Source: Pohlia nutans
Lineage: Eukaryota > Streptophyta > Bryopsida > Bryales > Mniaceae
Direction: 5' to 3'
Assembly: GCA_022496805.1 (NCBI GenBank)
Contig: CM040089.1
Span: forward strand, 34,332,372-34,396,371
DNA: 64,000 bases
The position numbers and the translations under genes are program-made. Positions within the stretch are counted from its first letter, which is position 1. The number at the start of each line of letters is the position of its first letter. The notes beneath the pieces were generated by a model that was not told the origin of the DNA, did no database searches, and saw only the letters and a list, made by a program, of their open reading frames with translations. Shown here one piece after another: positions 24,354 to 36,204 of this stretch.

Positions 24354-24679
24354 CATTGAATGGTGTACTAGTGTTCCGGACACTATTTCTCAAATCGAGA
24401 CACTATTTCATTTTAGGGAGATATAGTGTCCTCATAAGAAAAAATGAATGTAGTGTTTCAATGACATATGGCAACTTTAAAATAAATATGGCATGGCACC
24501 CGGGATGGCACCTCAAGTCACTCTATTTACTTGAAAAAAACATGGCACTCTCATTGAAAGTGAGAATGACAAGTGACAAACTCCTATGTAGTGTCAAGGG
24601 ACACTATTTCTCTTGACCTTTGAATGAATTGTGGAAAAAGATATCAATTATCTTCGGACACTAAATACGCCATTCAGTG
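24354..24679. mobile_element. Tc1/mariner deletion derivative (MITE)
   Basis: The ends CATTGAATGGTGTA and TACGCCATTCAGTG match the full element at 791-2734. TA flanks both sides (24352-24353 and 24680-24681). Most of the body matches the reverse complement of the right end of the full element (for example TTTTAGGGAGATATAGTGTC and ATGACATATGGCAACTTTA). The remainder matches its left end. It was made by internal deletion and can only move in trans. Confidence 0.88.
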
Positions 24680-24830
24680 TAGTCTATTTGGGCGGTGTCT
24701 CTATTAGTGAAACTTAAAAGATAGTATAGGCCATCCTATGTGATAATGAGCATAAAAAAAAAATGTTATTTTGTAAATTTTGGAAATTAATGATATTTTG
24801 TTGAAATTCTAGTGAATAGTCAAATAATTC

Positions 24831-25389
24831 TTAACCCTTAAATATCTTGGATTTTTCTTCATTTTGAGCATCATATTCACAACTTTCTTTTCATTATTTT
24901 CAAAATTTTCTTTTTGTACATTATAGGGTACACTAAAATGAAGAAAAATATGTAATTTATTACCTTAATTGATCACATTAGCAAAACAATTCACTGCTAC
25001 AAAGTAGGTCATCAAAAAGTGCTCTTCAGACTACCTTTTTTTTGTCTTTCCTTAATTTGGGTGATGGGATGAACCTAAAATTAAAAATAAAAATAAAAAC
25101 CAAAAAAATACATTCATTTGACACACTTTGAAAAAAAATAACATGATTGGATAAAACCTCATAGAATTATGCATGGTCAAGGTTTAGTTGACTTCAAGAA
25201 AAAAATATGTGTATATCTCACTTAATATTTATTATTTTCGGAAATAAACAACTCCAATAGATGGGTTGGGAAATTTTGGAGGGGATAATTCTATTTTTTT
25301 TAAATTCTAAAAAATCAATTTAGAGCTCAAAATACCATTTTTATTACCCCATCAGTCTTGAGAGAGCAGCTGGGATTTTTAAGGGTTAA
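24831..25389. mobile_element. TTAA element, family R
   Basis: It opens TTAACCCTTAAATATCTTGG and closes TGGGATTTTTAAGGGTTAA. The inverted match is CCCTTAAA-ATC. No second copy was recognised in the window. Confidence 0.6.
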
Positions 25390-25660
25390 CAATTTACTAA
25401 AATTTCTCACTATTCTAGCTAGTCCAACAACTTTATCTTAGCTACCTATGTTGCCATTACAATCAAAGGTAAAAATAATAAATTTAAAAAATTATTTAAT
25501 AAAAATTGGTGTGTGGGTGTAGTAATGCTTTTTCAAGTGCTTTTGGACAGTGTTGAAATTTACTTAGTTTTTGGAGAGATATTTTGTAACACGATGTTAG
25601 AATTGATAAGTATTTTGTAATGTGATGCTAGATGTAACATACTGTTAGAATAGAGAGATG

Positions 25661-26430
25661 GGGTGATTGCAAGCTACGGTCTACCAAATGGAGAGTGCAG
25701 CTTGTGCAGCTAAAGGCCGTGCAGCTCATGCACTAGCGTTGTAATGCGCACCTCTCAACTTTCAATTAGATCAAAAATTTCACCATCCCAAATAGGGTTT
25801 ATGCTAATACTTTCACTTTAGCAATTGTTAAGTTAATTCAAGACTTTGTGCTTTATTCCATAGCCTTTTTTGTTTTTTACCGAGTAGGGGTAATTAGAGC
25901 CTTTTTTACATAACATCCATAGCTAGGTTTTATGAAAAATGCATTTTATATCCCACCTCTGAAATTGGATCATTATTTCATTTTCCAAAAAAAAATTCAA
26001 AAAAAAAAGTTTTAACTGCATGAAAATCTTAAAAAACAAAAACATTATGAAACAATTAATTAAAAAATAAGTAAGCGTGATACCAAAAATAATAAAATAT
26101 GGTAGCTTTGTACATACTTGTGTTATGTTCCTATAAATTTGTGAAGTTCAAATTTGACCCCCTTCTAGCATTTCCCATAAAATAGGTGCACTTTTGACAA
26201 GCGACACCCTACCAAATCCAAGTAGAAATGCTTAATTTGGATAGAGAGATTGAAATTTTGCAAACTTTTTTGTGGTAGACATCCAAACTTTGGAATTCTA
26301 GAAACAATGCAATTTGTTTCGTCACAAAATTCCATCCCAACATTTATTGATGATTTTCCAAAGATTGAAAAAGTGCAGCAATGCTTACACTGCGACAAAA
26401 AATGTGGGTGACCGTAGCTTGCAATCACCC
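25661..26430. mobile_element. TIR element with 21-bp perfect ends and GATG flanks
   Basis: It opens GGGTGATTGCAAGCTACGGT and closes with its exact reverse complement. GATG precedes the left end and follows the right end. The interior has no recognisable gene. The superfamily is unclear because a 4-bp duplication is unusual and the flank is short. Confidence 0.6.
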
Positions 26431-26437
26431 GATGTTA

Positions 26438-27332
26438 TTCTCTTTGTCCCACAAAAAGACCATAATATCCTTGGATTAACCCTTTAACGTCCCGATTCAA
26501 CATTGTTTTCAAATATTTGTTATAAAATGTTTGATGAAAAACAAAAACGGAGTTGATGTAAAAAAAACAAAGTTGTAAATGTGAATTTGAAGATCACATC
26601 TATACAGTTGGATTCATCATTTATTTATTTATTTAAATTAATTTTGCAAGGTTTTCTCTTGAAATTCAATTAAAAATCCCAAATTAACACACCAAAAAAA
26701 TTAATATTGTAGTGAAATTGGAATAACATGCACTACGAGATTGTATGGTTTCCCGTATGGTTTCCATTATTTGATTCTACTTATTTTGGAAAATTGTGTT
26801 TAAGGTCTCACTTTTTGAACCAAGAATGAAACTTGACATAAACCAATTGTGTTGTTTTTCAAAAAATCACAATATCTTATTTTGAAGATCCATACCGTAC
26901 AAATGATAGTCAACTAGTACAAGAACCAAGAAATTTAGATGGATGAAAAATTGTACAGAATGTAGTCAAGACAAAGGTTGCAATATGTTCATCGTCCATT
27001 ATATGGACGCTGGCGCGTCAAAGGGTTAAGCTTAACCCCGTGATTACAAAGCCTGGAGTATGTTGATTGTGATGCAAATCCATGAATTAAGTGAGTACAA
27101 AGGGAGTATGTTGATTGTTTGAAAGTGCATGCATGATCAAAATCCATGACTAATCTATGACCTGCATGATCAAAATCCATCGATTAAGCTGCCAAATTGT
27201 CTATAATGCCATGAAGCAGTCATCAAGGGCGTGCAAAGCTTAATTGCCAATGGTGAATGAGTACAATTGGAAATCATGGTTTTATTTTGGGACAAAATTT
27301 AAGTCGATTTCATTTTTGTGGGACAGAGGGAG
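26438..27332. mobile_element. Stowaway-like element split by TTAA element C2
   Basis: The left end TTCTCTTTGTCCCACAAAAA and right end TTTTTGTGGGACAGAGGGAG are inverted, with TA outside (26436-26437 and 27333-27334). C2 (26476-27029) lies within, leaving about 345 bp of the original element. Confidence 0.7.
26476..27029 (+). mobile_element. TTAA element C2 (unbroken reference copy)
   Basis: It opens TTAACCCTTTAACGTCCCGA and closes GACGCTGGCGCGTCAAAGGGTTAA (last 14 bases CGTCAAAGGGTTAA). The ends CCCTTTAACG and CCCTTTGACG are inverted repeats. It provides the empty site for A2 at 26800-26803. Confidence 0.85.
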
Positions 27333-27334
27333 TA

Positions 27335-27875
27335 TATAACATGTTAAAATAGAGAGATGATATATAACATGCTCATATGATAAAGATGTTATGTAACATG
27401 ATGTTACGATAGAAAGACAAATTTGGAATAAAATTCAACAAAATTATATGAGTTTGAAAATTTTGTCATCCAAATTTGAATTAGGATTGATTCCGAATAC
27501 ACCCTGTGAATGATTTGGGAGTTGCTGCCGCAGGATTGATAGGAGCAGAAATAGTGCTGTAGTTTTTGGGGCTCTGTTGTGCCTTGTTAGCATGGTTTTC
27601 TTGGTGGATGGAGAGATGTTGCGTAACATGGTCCATGTTAGAAATAGATGTGGTTTTGAAGGTGTATACTGTAGTCCATTGTAAAAGATAACTATAAAAA
27701 AGGGAAGCTCACATCTTTAGGAAATTATTTTTTCAAAAAAATAAAATATTTTGAATCGTGAAAAAGAGAATATTAAAGAATATTCATTTATAATTTGGCG
27801 TTTGTTGCAAAAAAAAGAATTCCAAAAAACATAACTATTAAACACAACATGTCAACCCTGACAGTCGGATACGGT
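27335..27875. other. intergenic DNA with loose repeats, no gene
   Basis: Short irregular motifs such as GAGAGATG and TAACATG recur from about 27340 to 27650 and also at 25570-25655. They look like a degenerate repeat cut by later insertions. Confidence 0.4.
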
Positions 27876-28068
27876 CACTAGTAGAAGACCTGTCGTTTTT
27901 CATTCCCCATTTTGTGGGAATAGTGAACAATGGCTGAATATTATGCTTATATTTATGTCTTCTTGTGACCGAAACCACTCACTAGGACTGATACAACCCA
28001 TGTGTCTGGCGCGGTTTCATTCCTTTTTCATTTATAGTAAGTGAAAAACGACACATTTCCTACTAGTG
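27876..28068. mobile_element. miniature CACTA element
   Basis: The ends are CACTAGTAGAAGACCTGTCG and CGACACATTTCCTACTAGTG, and the inverted arms continue with TTTTTCA and TGAAAAA. GGT lies on both sides (27873-27875 and 28069-28071), the 3-bp duplication of CACTA elements. Confidence 0.85.
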
Positions 28069-28071
28069 GGT

Positions 28072-28990
28072 AATTGTTTTGAGTGGATGAGGAGATAAGT
28101 CATTGTTGATGTGTCAAGAACACACATCATGGAATTGTGTGCTTTTTGAGCTGGTATCATGGGATTGTGCTTTAGAGCTCAATTTCCAATTCTCAGCTTT
28201 TCTTACAAGTCAGTCAAACTAAGGACCCTAACAAACCGAGAGTGTTTCCATTGGCAGGACCAAATCTTGATCACAAAGGGGCAAGCAAGCTCTGCGAATT
28301 TGCCCATGGCATTATTGGTCCATTTTTTCCAGTAGGGAGCCATGACTCTACCACTGCATTCGGTGAAACTTTGACGTGCTTTTCTGCATTTCTAGGCTTA
28401 TTTTTCATGGCATGTGTCTTGAGGTTCAACTAACTCAGTCAAGAGATTACAACCACATGCTTCAGGTTTGCGTACGTACGTACTGTACTGTACAAGCTAT
28501 GAATCCATGAGCCAAAGAGCACTATGCTAACTCATCAATGAACATATCGTGACATCAACTGTTGATGGTCCATTCACATACACCAATGTTGTCGCATGAA
28601 TGCATGCGTAAGGTAACTTTGAGGGAATCTGTTGCCAACCAAGAAATATAAAATATGCAATTAGAAATTACTCTAACGCACGACAGAAAGGAGCATGGCT
28701 CTACTTGCGGCACTGTAATGCAGTTGCTAGTGCTTGAACAATAGTTGCAGCAAGAAAAGACAAGGCTTTGAATAGTTTTTTTGTTTCTCAGTTTCACCTT
28801 CCTCCATTTTGGGAACAGAGATGCAAGTGCGGCAGGGGCTTGGTGTGAATGGGCCTTGAGCGGCCTTGGCTTGGTCCCTTTTCTACAGGAACAATCTTGA
28901 ATTGAAGATTTATAATGCTATAGTGGTCCATGCATTGGTTTTTACTGTCGAATAATGATGTTTCTATAGTAGCACTATAGAAAACGGTAA
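28072..28990. other. intergenic DNA, no gene supported
   Basis: Short frames at 28242-28433 (+) and 28555-28797 (-) lack recognisable motifs and splice support. Confidence 0.4.
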
Positions 28991-28993
28991 TAA

Positions 28994-29855
28994 GGGCAAG
29001 TTTAGACTATGGACCAGGAGCCGTGATCAAGAAAAATGGATTATCCTTATGGTCACACTTCATAAAAATGCAATTTTTAAGGCTGTCAGTGGGCCTCTCA
29101 CAAGGTGTAAACCAAATTTGGACCAAGAGGAATGACCATGCACCAAAAAGAGAGTGAGTTGATTTTTTTAATGTATGCCTAAATACGATAACGTTGGAAA
29201 AAAAGAAAAGTAAAAAAGAAAGAAAATCAAAACGGTTTAATCCTTAAACGTCAAAGTAAGCCCCATGGACTTGTTTATGTGAGAATAATGAAGAAAAAAG
29301 TAGATTTTCTCAACCAAATCAAGCGAGGATAGGTGCGTTGGAAAGCTACTGAAAAAATGATCTAGATTCCCAATTTGCACCTCGTTTGGGAGATTATGGA
29401 ATCATTGGCAAACAATCAAAGTTATCAAAATGAACAAGAGTTGAGGTTGAAACAGCTGAGGTCGTTTCTTGAAAAGTGCCGCAATGCTATAGTGCTGGCC
29501 AATAGAGCCGTTTTTTCTTTTTCTTTTTTTTATTATTTTTTTTTTCCCTCCAAAATTTAGATGCCTTCCGGGTTGCCCCACCCAGGTCCTCTTGACGTTT
29601 AAGGGTTAAAGAAAATGGTCTCTTGGTTTCATGATGAAAGAGCCTTTTTTGCTTGATCAGTCGTAAAACAACTTGAACCATAAAACATTATCCACTAGGC
29701 CACTTTATATGCATTTTGGAGACCTCGACGCCCATGGTCATTCTCCTTCGTTTCTGGTATTCATAACCCAAGTTGTCTCGGGGTGAGCTCATAGACCAAT
29801 CACATATTTTAAAGGGACATGGTATGACTTTTTGGTCCATAGTCTAAACTGGCCC
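28994..29855. mobile_element. Tourist/Harbinger-like element carrying nested I1
   Basis: The ends GGGCAAGTTTAGACTATGGA and TCCATAGTCTAAACTGGCCC are inverted with one mismatch. TAA lies on both sides (28991-28993 and 29856-29858). Without I1 it would be about 490 bp. A lone related end (GTCTAAACCAGCCC then TAA) is at 21128-21144. Confidence 0.75.
29237..29609 (+). mobile_element. TTAA element I1
   Basis: It opens TTAATCCTTAAACGTCAAAG and closes CTTGACGTTTAAGGGTTAA. The inverted ends CCTTAAACGTCAA are identical over 13 bp. It is homologous to I2 (52594-53021) in the same orientation, including AATGAAGAAAAAAGT near the left side and a poly-T/poly-A tract. Confidence 0.8.
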
Positions 29856-30256
29856 TAAGCCAAGGCAACTCAAAATTCTTTGAAGATGGCACAAAAAAAA
29901 TATCAATGCTTTGAAGGTTGCGGGGAAGGTTGAATTGTATTTGTGACCTTTACATTATGTTAGTGCAAAAAGGGGTACTCCGTATTAATTAGAACCTCAA
30001 TACAAAAGTATGTGAACAATACATAAACTATATCAAAATTTAATTAAGCAAAGCATGTTATACATATATTAAGCCATATTATGTTTTATAAAAAGCAAGT
30101 TATTACATATTACACATATTAGGCATATCGTATTTCATTGATAATTTTTTTTTTAAATGTATATAGGAGTATTTTAGAGAGGCCAAAAATGCACATGATG
30201 TGGAGTACGTACATCAAATTCACGCAAGATCAATACCAACTTAAAGAAGATGGAGT

Positions 30257-30841
30257 TTGACCCCGAAGTACCTAAGGGTTTTCTTAACATACTAGATGTG
30301 TTATAATGTTCATCTTACTTAACTTTTATGAGTTACAATCTTTAAATATATATGTAGAGCACAACAATAAGTCAACATCCCAACAATTAATTTTTGGAAA
30401 AATGTCATGGATTTTTAATAATAAATTTATAAGAATTATTTTTGAAAATTCATAAATAATAGTTACATGTTTAGTCATTTTGACTTGGAACCAAGTATGA
30501 TACTTAGGTCAAAAACATTGGTTTTATATGGTGGTTACCTTGTTCATGTTAGTGCTAATTTTATTTGACAAAAAACCTTAAGATTTCATTCCAGGCAAAT
30601 TTTCAAATTTGTGACAATTTGAGCTATTGTCACTTTGAGTACTTTAGAGTGAAATCATTAAAAAAAAATTCAAATTTTATTTTTGAAAAGGTTGATTAGT
30701 TTCAATATCCATAAAGGAAAAACAAAACACGCTCAAAAATTGTTATTTTTTCAAAAGTTATGGACGTTTAAAGTTCTCTAAAATTTTGGTATTCCTAAAA
30801 TTTTGGATTGACCAAATATGGTCAGTTAGAGAGTTAGGGAA
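30257..30841 (-). mobile_element. TTAA element M1
   Basis: The reverse complement of the two outer portions of M2 (31903-34542). The ends are worn: TTGACCCCGAAG at the left and GTTAGGGAAT at the right. Shared sequence includes TGACCAAATATGGTC and ACTAGATGTGTTATAATGTT. An internal TTAA at 30294-30297 is the empty version of the site that carries A3-B2-H in M2. Confidence 0.7.
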
Positions 30842-30923
30842 TGGGTCACAAGTGCCTTTGAACCCCTCCCTAAAATAGTTTTTTTAAAAAACATTTTTTG
30901 GTTAAAAATAAAAAATAAAAAAA

Positions 30924-31029
30924 TAAACCCTTTACACTGTCCGTAAAAAAATTCAAAACAATTAATGGTATTAACTTGCCCCACAAGAATGAGCTGAAAA
31001 TTTTGGTTCATCAAGCAGTGAAGGGTTAA
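30924..31029. mobile_element. possible 106-bp TTAA mini-element
   Basis: The left end TAAACCCTTTACACTG and right end CAGTGAAGGGTTAA are inverted with a 2-bp gap. The left TTAA has decayed to TAAA. This call is weak. Confidence 0.35.
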
Positions 31030-31076
31030 TGCATTTCATTCACAATGCAATTTTAGTGATGACAAATGGGAATTAG

Positions 31077-31177
31077 GACCAAGTTCCATGGGTGATGTAT
31101 CTCAAGTTTTTAGGGACTTCGGGGACCAAGTTCCATTGGTGATGTATCTCAAGTTTTTAGGGACTTCAGGGACCAAG
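31077..31177 (+). repeat. 47-bp tandem duplication
   Basis: GACCAAGTTCCAT-GGTGATG and the following CTCAAGTTTTTAGGGACTTC are repeated twice with two mismatches, then a partial third GACCAAG. Confidence 0.9.
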
Positions 31178-32456
31178 TGAGCTATTGAGAAAAAGGTGGT
31201 TGAGAAGTTGTCTTGAAGTATGAAGGATTCTCAAGCCCAAGACTTTATATGGCAACTTCTTCCTAACAAATCAAATTTGTTCATGTTCAAGTCTATGGAT
31301 GTGCACAACTTCATGGCCGAATATGAGACAAAACATAATACCACATTTCCCCTCCTCTTGCCTACTTCTATGGATAACTTCTCAAATCCATAGAACTTGG
31401 CTCTTACAACTTTCAACATTGACATCAGAATCCACATGCATTTTTTTGACACTTAGTGTCAAAATTTTGAAGTGACATCATGACATTGTTTTCTATACTT
31501 TTTTGGCATTGTAGTGTTGAAATATGTTAATGCTATAAATAAAGTTAAAAGGAGTGGTGAAAAAAATGTTCAAAAATGTTACGAACGTGTGTTTTCAATT
31601 TGAAAGCTCATGACTAATTACACAAAGGGTGAAAAATAATGTAACGTCTTGGGGATCACGTCATCTTTCGTTGGAAGTTGGGTGGTAAGACATTGTGTTT
31701 GTTGTTAAAGCATCTACAATGCTACATTTGAAAAGGATGAACTCCACTAACCCCTAAAGAACCTTACAAAGTACAATTTATATTTTAATTCAAACATGAA
31801 AATAATACAAATATAAACTCTTTTTATAAGCATGTTTTGCTATTGGTACTTTCCTTCAAACATTCTAAATAATTCACCTCTACTCTTGTGAATATGACCA
31901 CTTTAACCCTGAACTGACTAATCGACCATATTTGGTTGATCCAAAATTTCAGAGTTTAAAAAAGTTCAGCCCACTTTAAACGCCTATAATTTTTGCAAAC
32001 ATAACAATTTTGGACGTGATTTTTTTCCTTAAAGACATTGAAACTAAGCAACATTTCCAAAAAGAAAATTCAAAAAATAATGTTTATTGATTTTCCTCTA
32101 AAGCCCTCAAAGTGACATCTCAAATTCTCACAATTTTGAAAATCTACTCGGAATGGAATCTTTAGGTTTTCTATCCAAAAAAGATTAATCCTAACATGAA
32201 CAAGGTAACCACTATAGAAAACCAATATTTTTTACTTATCATACTTGATTCCAAGTCAAAATGACTACATGTAAACATGTATTTTTTTAATGAATTTTCA
32301 AAGATAATTCTTATAAATCGATCATTAAAAACTTCATAGCATTTTTCCAAAATTCAATCGTATGGATGATGTCTTATTGTTGTACGCTACATATATATTT
32401 AAAGATTAAAGCTCATAAAATTTGGGTAAGATGGATATTGTAACACATCTAGCATC

Positions 32457-33035
32457 TTAACCCCTAAATGCCTAAGCGTCCATTTTTTGGACGATGTACG
32501 GATTTCATCCATATTTTCTCATCCGTCATGCACTTTTAGCAGTGTGGAATTTTTACTGTAGATTCTAAGGGAAGTTAGCTTCATGCATATGTGATCTGAT
32601 TAGAAAGGGGATGATTTGTGAAATTTCTATGCCTCATTTCATGTTGTAGTGATTCACCCAAAATAATGAAGATTTCAGTGTAAAAGTGCTCTAAAAAAAA
32701 AGTCAACTCATAAAATTAAGCAACCAAAAAATCTCCAAAAATCACTACACTTAGAGTATTACATTTCAACCAATTATAACAAATTTCATCCGTAGATTGT
32801 CAATATCTTATTCGTAATCGAATTACAAAATAATTTTGAATTTCACGTTTCAAATTTTATACAAAATTAATGGTAATAGCAATCATAGATCTAACCGTAT
32901 GGATAGAATCTAAAATTCATAATGTACAACTTTTATTCATATGTCAAGTTCAAAATATCCCTCTAAGTTGCATTTTATAATGCATCTTTGCAAAACTGCC
33001 GAATTTGGAGAGGGCTCTAGGCATTTAGGGGTTAA
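32457..33035 (+). mobile_element. TTAA element A3 (first of chain)
   Basis: It opens TTAACCCCTAAATGCCTAAG, followed by the hairpin CGTCCATTTTTTGGACG, and closes CTAGGCATTTAGGGGTTAA. It is closely similar to A1 over its full length. Its right TTAA (33032-33035) is also the left TTAA of B2. Confidence 0.85.
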
Positions 33036-33570
33036 CCCCTAAGTGCCAAAGGGATATTGGGCAAAACATAGATGTGTTATAATATGTGCCTTCCATATGT
33101 TTGATGAAGTTTGGTTCAATAGACAAAATGTAGGATATCATCTCTACAAATTATCCGTACGGTCAAACTTCCAAAAATAACTTTAAATCCTTTTTTTTAA
33201 TGAGTTTAAAAGCATTAACCTTTGAAAATTTATATAAGATATAATTTTTACTTTTAGAGTTTTATATTTAGCATGATTGGTTAAAGTTGGTTTATCTATT
33301 GTAAATTTCAAAAAAGAAAAGGAAATGATGGAGGGAACATCATCACTTTCCCCAAATAGAAATTTTTATAACACTAAGACAATGTTGAGGTGATCCACTT
33401 TGAAAAAATCTCTCAGATGGAGTTTGACTCAAATTAACATGATTCAAATTGCATTGGAAAGTAGACTCGATGTAGTATTTTAAAATATTTTTTAGTTTCA
33501 TTTTCTTTCGAGCAACCCGTTAAATTTGGGCAGCGACCAGAAAATGATCGTTTGAACCTTTAGGGGTTAA
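33032..33570 (-). mobile_element. TTAA element B2 (second of chain)
   Basis: The reverse complement of B1. It opens TTAACCCCTAAGTGCCAAAG and closes TGAACCTTTAGGGGTTAA after CGACCAGAAAATGATCG. It shares TTAA with A3 on the left and with H on the right (33567-33570). Confidence 0.85.
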
Positions 33571-34514
33571 CCCCTAAAAAACCGTAAGGCCCCCAGGGGG
33601 CTTCTGAAGGTAGAAAAGTGCAAATTGGATGAGATTGTTCTAAAGAAGCCCAAATTTGCGGAGAGAGGACCCTGGCTGTTTTTGCGAGATGGATCCAATG
33701 GTTTTTTCCGATCAGAAAATGATGAAGGATTGGATTTTTGGCGAATTCTTTGAGTCGTTGGAGAGCTTTGAGCTGCTTCGACAGTCTGGCGGGGCAGCGT
33801 TGTGAGCACAATCGTGCAGTTCAAGGAGAACCAAGCGAGAACCAGGCATTCAAGGCCCCTGACATGCACATCCATTGACCTTGGTCATGTGGCCCCACTG
33901 CCATGTCTGGCCCTTTCCTCATAAATGAGCCCACTGCCATTTCATGACCGCACTGCCATTTCCTGCTTTTGGCCGGAATTCTTTTTTTTTGAAAAATACT
34001 TTGGCATTCATGAGATTGCTTGGGGGAAGGATTTGAGGGCAGAGCACAATCAAGCTATGGATCAGGCAGGAGACCGAGCAACACTAAGGGGCAGTCCATT
34101 TTTTTTGGCTGCCCTTGGACCACTCTCATATGTTGCTCACTTCAAACCCCCATATCTTCCAATCTAAATCTCATAATTACGTTAAAAAAATTCCACATGA
34201 GGGTCGTGATGTTCTTTACATGTGGTAAAAATTTCAGATGTTTTGGAGCACTTCTAAGCAATCCGATTTCAGCATAAGTACAAAGTATCCCCTGCCCGAA
34301 CAATTTCCATCAATCTTCTCAACGGTGGCATTTTCTCAAAAATTGTGCGATCTTGTTGATCTTTTTTTCATAAACAAGCTATGTAAGTCTTCTTTAGTTT
34401 CGACGGTGCCGATCGTGAAAATTACCCCACACTAATAAGAAATTGAGCTTGCTACAAGAGCTAGTCAAGAAAACAAGAGCTAAGCTCAAACACCCCCGGT
34501 CCTTTAGGGTTAAG
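33567..34514. mobile_element. TTAA element H (third of chain)
   Basis: It opens TTAACCCCTAAAAAACCGTA and closes CCGGTCCTTTAGGGTTAA. The ends are only loosely inverted. Frames inside (33560-33875 minus, 33925-34277 plus) show no recognisable domain. Its boundaries follow from the B2 end and from the M1/M2 comparison. Confidence 0.6.
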
Positions 34515-34841
34515 AAAAACCCTTGGGCTTTTAGGGGTTAAATATCGGAAGGGTAGAAAAGTGAAATTTCTGATCAAGGGAAGCTTCCCAGCACTGGGTC
34601 ACTGAGAATAGTCTGACCAGATATTCTTCCCAGACTGACTGACACGTGCCCGAGGCTGGCCGACATTTTAAGGAACTTCCCCGTTACTCACTCTGTTTCT
34701 ATTTAAAAGATTGTTGTAACGTTGAACTGTCAAATTTGGTAGGACCTGAATCATGACCACTCATTCACTTGATAGAAGAGCATCCCCAGGAATGCCCTGA
34801 ACCCCGGACGGGATCGAGCACTGTAGAGAGAGCGTTGCTTA

Positions 34842-35133
34842 CAGCATCTCCAACGGGGCTCGCCAAGAGTCTGACACACTCCAAAGGCGGATGAAAAATG
34901 TTAAGGGCAAGTTTCTTGACCCTCTATAATAAAGTGTGTGGAAGATGACACTTCAAATCTAAGTTTAGTTGATTACATCTCACATTTTACTTGTGATTGG
35001 TTCATCGACTATTTGATATACACTATTGATTTGAAGAGCGTTTGTGGATAAGGAACTTTGAGTTGAAGGGCTCTTTGAATATAAATGAGTAATTTCAGCG
35101 TGTCACTTTTAGCGTGCATGATTGGAGATGCTC
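34842..35133. mobile_element. Tourist-like MITE
   Basis: The ends CAGCATCTCCAACGGGGC and GATTGGAGATGCTC are inverted repeats, flanked by TTA (34839-34841 and 35134-35136). The GAGCATCTCCAA consensus is common in plant Tourist MITEs. Confidence 0.7.
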
Positions 35134-35136
35134 TTA

Positions 35137-36204
35137 GGGTGGGGCACGTTAATCACCGTCCTATGAAATACCCTCAACCAATGAGATCATTGCACAAAAC
35201 ATTGTTCATCGCAGAATACGAAGCGATGAAATGTTATTTTGACTGTTATGCAGTCTTTTTTTTTGGAGATTTCTTTTTTTGAAATACGTGTTCTACATCC
35301 ACAATTAGTGTATGACACCCATCATGTCTGATTACGGGAGCCAATGCCATGCATGATATGGTGTCTTGCATGGGCCCCATCCTAGAATTTGTCATGTGTG
35401 TCTGGGTATTTAGTAGAGGAGTGAGTAACGTGCGCCGTTTGATGCGAGTCCAGGTTCTAGGGCGGGAATTCGGGATGGTGGCCTAATAGCCTCCATAAAT
35501 GTCATACATAATGGATGACAAGGTGATGACGAGGGCAACGACCGGGTGTGACATGGACAAAGGATCTTGAGATCTAGAGCTTCGTATTCTATATAGACAA
35601 CTCCTGAACCCGTTCTCCGCCTTGTTCTAGCCCGCTTTCCTCACTTTCTCAATGGTCAAATCGCAGCTCCATGTGTTTATGAGGGCCTAAAATACAAGCC
35701 TTCAGTTCATAGCCCCACCTATATAGCCATGCGGGAAGTGCCTGTCGAAAGCCGCTCCACGGCGTTGGTGGGGGTGTTGTCAAACATCAACAACCTCGTC
35801 CCGCCAAAACGAGCTCATCCCGTCATAGTATATGCAACCACTGGGATGCTCTAAGCTCACAATGCATTGAACCAACACGTAGTGTTTTGCAGGTGGAACT
35901 ATAGTGGGGAACATGTTTGCATTACTGGAAATAGACTAGGTTCGTCTATGCTAAGACTTCAATGCGACAATTCAAGTTGCAAAACCGTCTTCACATATAT
36001 TCATGCATGGTTTGTATTATATACTAGATTTTAACTTTATCTAGCCATACTTAATTTAAACACTTGAATTTGAGTGAAATGTTCGTCAATCAATTTGTTA
36101 GCATTAGCATGCAGATGAATGCAAGTGTCACAGTGGTGTCCAATACCATTATTAGCACTCCTTTGGTGCCAATAGTGGTCTTAGGTACCACGTTCTATTG
36201 GCAC
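35137..36204. other. intergenic DNA of higher GC, no gene supported
   Basis: From about 35400 to 35880 the base composition is more balanced, but all frames are short. No domain was recognised. It may be a decayed gene or transposon body. Confidence 0.35.

Larger units (their letters stand above)
31903..34542 (+). mobile_element. TTAA element M2, split by three end-to-end elements
   Basis: It opens TTAACCCTGAACTGACTAAT and closes GGCTTTTAGGGGTTAA. Its own sequence occupies 31903-32460 and 34511-34542. The gap is filled by A3, B2 and H. The last 28 bases, with GAAAAACCCTTGGGC, match M1 immediately beyond its single TTAA, which proves that the two halves belong together. Confidence 0.75.
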
